NCBI RefSeq assembly: GCF_026151205.1
Contig: NC_087080.1
Location: 9,329,720-9,342,836, forward strand
Length of the DNA: 13,117 nt
Direction: 5' to 3'
Source of the DNA: Bolinopsis microptera
Lineage: Eukaryota > Ctenophora > Tentaculata > Lobata > Bolinopsidae
Positions 8,901 through 13,117 of the stretch are shown in pieces. A model generated the notes under the pieces. It did no database searches, was not told the DNA's origin, and worked only from the letters and a program-made list of their open reading frames with translations. Numbering within the stretch: position 1 is the stretch's first letter; the number at the start of each line of letters is the position of its first letter. The position numbers and the translations under genes are program-made.

Positions 8901-11900
8901 ATAGGTCGGATCACCACAATATTGCCTTCAGAGTCCAGTTACTCAGTCAGTTTCAGTTCAGCCTGTCTTTATAACTTTATTTATAAGGCCACAATTCGAT
9001 CAAGATTTCACAGATATAAGGGCATCACAACAAATCACCAAATATAATTTTAATTGAGTAGTAGACTAATTATTACATCATGTAACCATGGTTACTAGCT
9101 CATGGTTTGTAAACGAAGTGAGGTTAGTCCGGACTGGAATCTTATTTCAAATTATTGACGAGATCTTTCTGCTCTACCAGCCGATTGATTCGCTGTTACT
9201 ATTAATGAAATATGTGATGCTCCTCATTGTTTCTTAAGATATGACGATTGCTTATTTGCCCGGTCATTTCCCTTACTAAACAGAATTAGCCTCCACTAAG
9301 TCAGCGTCGCGTTTCTGCTTTTCTAGTAATCGTTATCATGAATATCTCGTGTAGTTTAAAAACAATCAGCTTGACATGGTTCATAGTCAGCCGTCACACT
9401 TATTTTTTCGCATAATTACCTTTTCACAATCACAATGCATCTGTGTCCCCCCTATAGTTGGACCGTCACACGATTCAGGAATAATTGTGACACAATAAGT
9501 CCAATGTCCTATCCAATTATGTCAGATTCCCTAGAATGCATATAAAGCGATCCCACGTGTTTTCTCGTGAGTAATAATACTGTTTGGTGTGATTGTCCGT
9601 CCGTATGATAAGTTGCATACCAACATCGTCTCTTCAACTCTTCTAGTTTAACTATTGAGTCATTATTTTGACACAAAGTCGCTGCAACCCATTTACTGTT
9701 GATCAATTTCAGTCGACCAATTTTCGGATTTGATAACTGAAATTGACCAATAGCCAATTGTTTCGTCTGATTGTTTCGAGAATCTTTATTCTTCGAATTT
9801 TATGACTTGTCTGGTTCGCTTTGGTCAGTTGCCAGAGAAAGTTTGTGCTACATTCATATTGTACAAGCTTTGATCCATCACTTCTCAAACTTCCCCATTA
9901 TTATGTTGATTATGATAATCAGATTATGTTGATTATGTTGATTATGTTGATTATGTTGATTATGTTGATTATGTTGATTATGTTGATTATGTTCCCAGGT
10001 TTCTGAAGCTATATATAAAACAGTGTGATGTCCATCTCTCTGAACCACAATCAGACCACAGTAAACATAGAAACATCAGTAGTCAGTAGTCAGTAGTCAG
10101 TAGTCAGTAGTCAGTAGTCACTAGTCACAATGTACTGGATATTCGAGATATGTGGGGAGATAAAGCGGGCCCAGTCCTGCAGGAAGTTTGCAATAGACGG
10201 TCCGTTTGACTGGCTAAACAGGATCCTCATGCCTACCCTCATGGTTATCTGTTGCTTCCTACAAACATTCACCTTCATATTCGGCACCAATATCAGCTGT
10301 GTGGGATTCGACAGGGACGATAAGAGCTTCGCTGAAGAGTACTGTTGGACCCAGGGTATTTACACGAACAAGGCAGCGTACAACATGCCCCAACATGCCC
10401 CATACCCTGGTATATCCCCCTGTGTTCCCGCTATAATCCCTAAAACTGGGAAGATCTGGCTGCCCTGCAGTGACGAGGAGACAGATAAAGCCTACCATCT
10501 GTGGTATCAATGGGTACCGTTCTATTTTCTAGCAGTGGCTCTGGGGTACTACATTCCATTTCTTATCTTAAAGGGATCTAAGCTGCATCAGGTTAAGCCG
10601 CTCATTACTTATCTGTTGGATCATGATAATTTGGAGGGGGATCCAAAAGATTTGGTGGGTAAACTCTCTCACTGGGTATTCAAGCAGCTGGTGTACCCTA
10701 GGTATGCGTTAATATTGTGAATTTGTATCTTATATCTCCGATCACTTTACTGACATTAAACTGTGTATCTTTCCAGTACATTATCCAATACTAGCAGGAA
10801 CCCGTATAATATAACCCTAAACGGTGTCAAGACTCAAGATACTAAAATGATTATTACCTATTTAATTTGACACCACTTGAGGTCCAAATTTTATCTAAAA
10901 TCATTATTCCTTGGCCAATTTTTATTTTTTCATGCTGATTTGGAGGCCATTAAAGCATTTTACCCAGCCAAAAAAGTTTCAGTTGTATATCTTTTACGGT
11001 TTTTGCGGAAAGTCGCGTTAAAGTCTCGCTTTATATATAGTAAGATTACTGCATATCAACCAATTATATAGTCGGGATTTTTAGTCCGGTTGAACAGGAT
11101 TATAGCCCATTGTTACCCCATATAACACCCCTATTTCCTGCAGGTTTGCGTCCACGTCCTCCTTGTCCATGTTCTGGCACGAGTGGGGCCTAGTTCTACT
11201 AGTCTGCTCAGTTAAAGTCCTGTACCTCACCACCTCCCTTCTCCACATGGTCCTCACAGCTAGGATGTTCAAGATCGGCAACTGGTTCACTTACGGGATA
11301 CAGTTCGCTCGGAGAGCCACCAAGAACACCACCCATGTTAAGGATATTGTCTTCCCGAAGATGGTGGCGTGTAGGATCGTCCAGTGGGGTGCTACTGGCA
11401 AGGTGCCAACTACTGGGATGTGCGTGTTAGCGCTGAACGTCATGAATCAGTATCTGTTCCTCATAGTCTGGTACATGAACGTTCTCCTGATATTCCTTAA
11501 CTTCTTCAGCTGTGCCTATACTATTCTCAAGTTTTGTAGTCCTAATATAGTTCACCACCGTATAGTAAACTCCTCCTCCCTGCTTGATGATCATGACTTT
11601 ACCAGAATGTTCGGTTATGTGGGCCCCTCAGGTCGGATTATCCTTGCTAAAATGTCAGAACACATGCCCGGTTACTTGCTCACTCTCATCGCAAGGAAAG
11701 TAACCAAGAAAATAGACAAAGAGAACATCAAGAACAAGGGACAAGCCCCAAAGATAAAGTTCACTAAGGTGAACGGGCAGCCGTCAGAGATAGCCAGGGG
11801 CCCCCTGATGGAGCTGAATACCATGATGTTTAGCATGGTTCCTCAGAACATTCCAGAGTCTGGGAGGCGTACCGGGCGTACGTCAGAATGGGAGTCAGAA

Positions 11901-12702
11901 CCGAGCTACTTGTCGTAGATAACAAAACATCATGTCTTTCTGTTAGTTATTCAGATTATAAATATGGAGCCCAATGCAGGCGTTTTGTACTTATACAATA
12001 TACGAGAATTGTGTTCAGTATGGTTATTTTGGTTTAATGATACATGGTTGATTGGTTGTATAATGTATATTATTCCTAATATTTACATGATCGTATATTG
12101 TATAATGTTTGCTGATTCTTAATTTTATATATAAACTACGTCTAGATGTGGAAAATGAACATTTTAAGCTAATTTCTGTTTCCATGGAAATCATAAACGA
12201 CAGCCAATCAGACTCCAGGATCTATCCAATAAAACCATCAAATTAGGACAATGTACTTCAACGCGAGTACCAGCCATTAACTGAACATCCAGTTTAATTA
12301 TTAAACTAGGATGCCATCAATTTGAACAGATTTAAAAAAGGTTGTAGTTGTACCAGCTGCTTGACAGGATCTAATACCAGTGTTAAGCAGGTGAGGTGAA
12401 TGTCTAAAATTAGAAAATCTGTGGAATTTGTATCATAATATAATGCATCTCTATAATATTAGGGTAATTAAGGATAGAAATAAAACGTATAGATAAAAAA
12501 GTACATTAGAACTAGAACCTATGAGTATAAGTTAGATAACATTATTTTAAAATTAATTCTGTTAGTGAACTCACGTGTAGCCGAATTCAGCGCAAGTACC
12601 ACAAGTTTTGAATCCTATCCTGGTAGCTATCTGGAGTTGCTGACCCAGGTTCCACTTAATCTCTATACCTGCTTTCTTCCACTCCACTATCACTTTACTG
12701 TC
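5859..12702 (-). CDS. VWD/C8-domain extracellular protein, partial spliced gene (four exons)
   Basis: Four minus-strand exons join with matching phases (2, 0, 0) and carry an open phase-1 end. The spliced segment is about 145 residues. It begins in the last third of a von Willebrand D domain (VEWKKAGIEIKWN, then TCGTCAEFG), continues through a linker with two cysteines, and ends in a C8 domain with cysteines at regular spacing (HEMC, GRC, DAC, SVCQC, VACHC, ILAC, DEC) and the typical PAYHAMILAC core. Such VWD-C8 units are known from von Willebrand factor, gel-forming mucins, zonadhesin, otogelin and SCO-spondin, all secreted or extracellular disulfide-rich proteins; which relative this is cannot be told. 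Start, signal peptide and end lie outside the recognised exons. A TIL domain usually follows C8, but I could not find its exon. The 4340-nt first intron houses the innexin gene. Confidence 0.85.
5944..7456 (-). other. VWD/C8 gene intron, 1513 nt
   Basis: Phase-0 intron. It contains TTAATTAATTAATTA next to its acceptor (about 5948-5965), the nested repeat at 6598-6689, and a TCACGTG E-box-like motif near 7404. A plus-strand ORF of about 76 codons at 7017-7247 begins at a non-ATG codon, has unremarkable composition, and is probably chance. Confidence 0.7.
6598..6689 (+). repeat. Nested tandem repeat: 11-bp units grading into two 24-bp units
   Basis: Four copies of AGAAATAGATY (6598-6641) are followed by two 24-bp copies (6642-6665 and 6666-6689), differing at two bases. 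Each 24-mer is an 11-bp unit relative (AAAATTAGATC or AAAATTCGATC) fused to AGGCAAATAGTTS. A higher-order unit thus appears to have been built from the simple one and then duplicated. Confidence 0.9.
7457..7588 (-). CDS. VWD/C8 gene exon: first half of the C8 domain
   Basis: The acceptor CTATCTCCTCAG|AGA, with a good pyrimidine tract, and the donor CAGGAT|GTAAGT bound exactly 44 codons. The product RHQQAHEMCETL...GRCLAYFDGQALHDACIKSVCQCQD follows the C8 pattern of a Cys, a Phe-x-x-Cys, a short helix, then Cys and a Cys-x-Cys pair. Confidence 0.88.
7589..8143 (-). other. VWD/C8 gene intron, 555 nt
   Basis: AT-rich phase-0 intron. It contains a 14-bp tandem duplication (AATAGAAGGACGAA-like, about 7903-7930) and an AAATA run near 7743-7757. 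No gene is seen on either strand. Confidence 0.75.
8144..8234 (-). CDS. VWD/C8 gene exon: VWD-to-C8 linker
   Basis: The acceptor TTTCAG|ACC and donor GATGAG|GTAAGT bound 91 nt. The first base completes the Thr codon left by the previous exon, then 30 codons run to phase 0 (PKISTENLLA...SCDIYEHEETYQCTDE). The acidic linker with two cysteines is what precedes C8 in D-type assemblies. Other frames contain stops. Confidence 0.82.
8623..8643. repeat. Perfect 8-bp hairpin TAGCCAGG/CCTGGCTA
   Basis: Arms at 8623-8630 and 8636-8643 with a 5-nt loop (GTAAT), just downstream of a 12-bp palindrome, AAGTATATACTT (8595-8606). Both are in the large host intron. The significance is unknown. Confidence 0.6.
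9082..9095. repeat. 14-bp perfect palindrome GTAACCATGGTTAC
   Basis: A perfect dyad that resembles a dimeric transcription-factor site. Its left half fits an RFX X-box half (GTNRCC) but the right half deviates. A second palindrome, AGTCCGGACT, lies at 9126-9135. Both are about 900 bp upstream of the innexin TATA box, within the host intron. Confidence 0.6.
9703..9746. repeat. 10-bp perfect inverted repeat inside the host intron
   Basis: TCAATTTCAG (9703-9712) and CTGAAATTGA (9737-9746) are perfect reverse complements around a 24-nt loop. Pairing extends imperfectly outward by several bases, so a hairpin could form in either transcript. A conserved small RNA cannot be claimed. Confidence 0.6.
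9923..9994 (+). repeat. 9-bp tandem repeat ATTATGTTG upstream of the innexin TATA box
   Basis: Seven perfect copies of ATTATGTTG (9923-9985) plus an eighth differing in its last base (9986-9994) end 16 bp before the TATA box. A further copy and a degenerate one stand at 9900-9917. As the unit is a multiple of three it creates an artificial ORF of repeated Ile-Met-Leu, which is not a gene. Confidence 0.95.
10011..10060 (+). promoter_or_regulatory. Innexin core promoter (TATA box and likely start region)
   Basis: ATATATAAAA at 10011-10020 is a strong TATA box about 110 bp upstream of the innexin ATG. Transcription would be expected to begin roughly 25-35 bp downstream, near 10040-10055, in CTGAACCACAATCAGACC. 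That start would exclude the ATG at 10028 from the mRNA. A TATA box here argues that the innexin is an independent transcription unit rather than part of the host gene. Confidence 0.6.
10077..10125 (+). repeat. 7-bp tandem repeat CAGTAGT in the innexin 5' leader
   Basis: Six perfect copies of CAGTAGT (10077-10118) are followed by one variant, CACTAGT (10119-10125), ending four bases before the innexin ATG. The array contains no ATG, so it adds no upstream start codon, and it occupies over half of the predicted leader. It reads without interruption and would be prone to copy-number change. Confidence 0.95.
10130..11918 (+). CDS. Innexin (gap-junction/hemichannel protein), two exons
   Basis: Exons 10130-10701 and 11144-11918 join in phase 2 (AG|G, Arg191) to give 448 residues, a normal innexin length. 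Innexins oligomerise in the plasma membrane to form intercellular channels or hemichannels passing ions and small metabolites. Seen in the sequence: a cytoplasmic N-terminus; TM1 about 31-52; a first extracellular loop with C57 and C72 (EEYCWTQG) and extra C98 and C113; the innexin hallmark WYQWVPF at 125-131 opening TM2 (to about 147); a cytoplasmic loop; TM3 about 206-228; a second loop with FPKMVAC (C267) and C284; TM4 about 294-319; and a cytoplasmic tail of about 130 residues, lysine-rich near 376-400. An N-glycosylation sequon (NTT, N252) lies in loop 2. The start is the first ATG after the TATA box. The gene lies within an intron of the opposite-strand VWD/C8 gene. The innexin/pannexin superfamily is essentially certain; the paralogue is not identifiable. 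Confidence 0.95.
10702..11143 (+). other. Innexin intron 1 (442 nt, phase 2)
   Basis: The donor is CTAG|GTATGC and the acceptor is CTATTTCCTGCAG|GTTTG, preceded by a clear pyrimidine tract. Splicing removes an in-frame stop shortly after the donor and fuses the cytoplasmic-loop segment VYPR to FASTSSLS just before TM3. The intron also holds an ORF of about 64 codons without an ATG (10877-11071), which I treat as chance. Confidence 0.9.
11919..12574 (+). other. Innexin 3' UTR and remaining host-intron DNA
   Basis: The stretch after the innexin stop is AT-rich, with many TATAAT/TTATAT strings. TTTCCATGGAAA (12179-12190) is a 12-bp palindrome resembling an X-box, followed by CCAATCAG and CCAATAAAA. 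No ORF of note is present. Confidence 0.6.
12228..12233 (+). terminator. Possible innexin polyadenylation signal (AATAAA)
   Basis: The first canonical AATAAA after the innexin stop codon is here, about 310 nt downstream, giving a plausible AT-rich 3' UTR from 11919. Earlier weaker variants (ATTATAAATA near 11955, TATATAAAC near 12129) could be used instead. The hexamer also sits inside a CCAATAAAA string, so it is not decisive. Confidence 0.35.
12575..12702 (-). CDS. VWD/C8 gene exon: C-terminal part of the VWD domain
   Basis: This exon reads DSKVIVEWKKAGIEIKWN... to ...FKTCGTCAEFGYT, matching the closing beta-strands and the TCGxC motif of VWD domains. The donor TACAC|GTGAGT is strong and leaves phase 2. 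The acceptor is either CCAG|GACAG (start 12702) or ACAG|TAAAG (start 12697); both keep the same frame. The usual GNFNGD stretch after CGxC is replaced by AEFGYT. Confidence 0.82.
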
Positions 12703-12867
12703 CTGGAATGTTATATATTACTATTATATTATCAAATAAAATTTCTGAACAAGGGATAGTTAACAACGACGCCCAAGTCTAATCTTTCCCTGGAACAAAT
12801 AACTAAATATCGTAACTTAACTGTAGTTTTTGCCAATTTTATTACTAAAATATTATTATTAAATCAC

Positions 12868-13052
12868 CTATCATTGAGATAGCGCTGCAGCCTGCAGCTA
12901 TTAAAATGTTGTGTTAAAAGTTGTTGGCCTAAAGTTTTGGTTTTAAAGAAAGCAGACAAATATTCCGGCCCTATAACCTGTACGTGGTACTTCAGACAGT
13001 TACTTTCTGGTACAATTATATCCGGTCCAACAAAATTCTTAACTTTGAAGTC
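12868..13052 (-). CDS. Tentative upstream exon of the VWD/C8 gene
   Basis: The frame is open for about 61 codons and ends in a good donor, GATAG|GTGATT (phase 2). This would fit the alternative acceptor ACAG|T at 12697 to give ...YLNDSKVIVEWKKAG. The product contains SNCLKYHVQVIG, which has the rhythm of a middle VWD strand, but no signature motif is present. The 5' acceptor is unresolved (candidates near 13044 and 13009 have weak pyrimidine tracts). It could be a chance ORF. Confidence 0.3.
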
Positions 13053-13117
13053 TTATGACAATGATATAATAACACCCGGCATGCAAGTTCAAATCATAGC
13101 AATTCCCGTCCAAACGT

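Larger units (their letters stand above)
8235..12574 (-). other. Host intron of the VWD/C8 gene containing the innexin gene
   Basis: This 4340-nt phase-2 intron separates the VWD-tail exon from the linker exon; TAC AC|A restores Thr across the junction. The whole plus-strand innexin unit, from the TATA box at 10011 to the poly(A) candidate at 12228, sits inside it. The rest (8235-9900) has only short inverted repeats and palindromes, and no ORF there resembles a known protein. Confidence 0.75.

Noticed and set aside
9821-10006. Plus-strand ORF ending in repeated Ile-Met-Leu
   Set aside because: It is the direct reading of the 9-bp ATTATGTTG array and lies in promoter DNA.
10259-10510. Minus-strand ORF within innexin exon 1
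   Set aside because: It is the shadow of the innexin coding strand; the same applies to 11081-11290.
10877-11071. ORF of 64 codons inside the innexin intron
   Set aside because: There is no ATG start, no family resemblance, and the intron boundaries around it are clear.
12565-12759. Plus-strand 64-codon ORF
   Set aside because: It is the antisense shadow of the VWD exon, which has domain motifs and splice sites on the minus strand.
1-13117. CRISPR array, bacterial operon, phage or insertion sequence
   Set aside because: The DNA is plainly metazoan with spliced genes. The tandem arrays have no spacers, and no bacterial gene organisation is present.

Overview
The window is animal nuclear DNA: AT-rich, with short exons bounded by GT/AG splice sites, long introns, microsatellites and TATA/CCAAT-type promoter motifs. 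Two spliced protein genes can be supported. On the plus strand there is a two-exon innexin (10130-11918), a four-pass gap-junction/hemichannel protein of 448 residues, with its own TATA box. On the minus strand there are four consecutive, phase-compatible exons (12702-12575, 8234-8144, 7588-7457, 5943-5859) encoding the end of a von Willebrand factor type D (VWD) domain and a cysteine-rich C8 domain of a large secreted or extracellular protein. Innexins exclude plants, fungi and prokaryotes. The style of the innexin (EEYCWTQG in the first extracellular loop, WYQWVPF before TM2, one intron) suggests a ctenophore or another non-bilaterian, but that placement is inference and was not tested by alignment.

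Layout: 1-3900 is non-coding as far as I can tell, with an 8-bp satellite (2196-2280) and a compound inverted repeat (2594-2666). 3920-4370 is a promoter-like module: an RFX X-box, a 12-bp CCAAT-containing repeat spaced exactly 30 bp, tandem RFX half-site-like 10-mers, an E2F-type site and a TATA-like box. No convincing gene is attached to it, although small ORFs follow at 4566-4670 and 5058-5267. 5859-12702 is the minus-strand VWD/C8 gene. Its largest intron (8235-12574, 4340 nt) contains the complete plus-strand innexin gene, promoter and terminal exon included, so the innexin is nested antisense in its host. The VWD/C8 gene has neither its start nor its end in the window: the 5859 donor leaves an open phase-1 codon, and the rest of the VWD domain should lie in or beyond 12703-13117, where one tentative further exon is seen.

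The two genes need not work together: one product is a membrane channel, the other an extracellular cysteine-rich protein. The arrangement could couple them through transcription, because host pre-mRNA is antisense to the innexin mRNA. Notable details are a 7-bp repeat filling the innexin 5' leader up to the start codon, a 9-bp repeat just upstream of its TATA box, and a VWD tail that keeps a CxxC motif but lacks the usual GNFNGD-like calcium-site segment.
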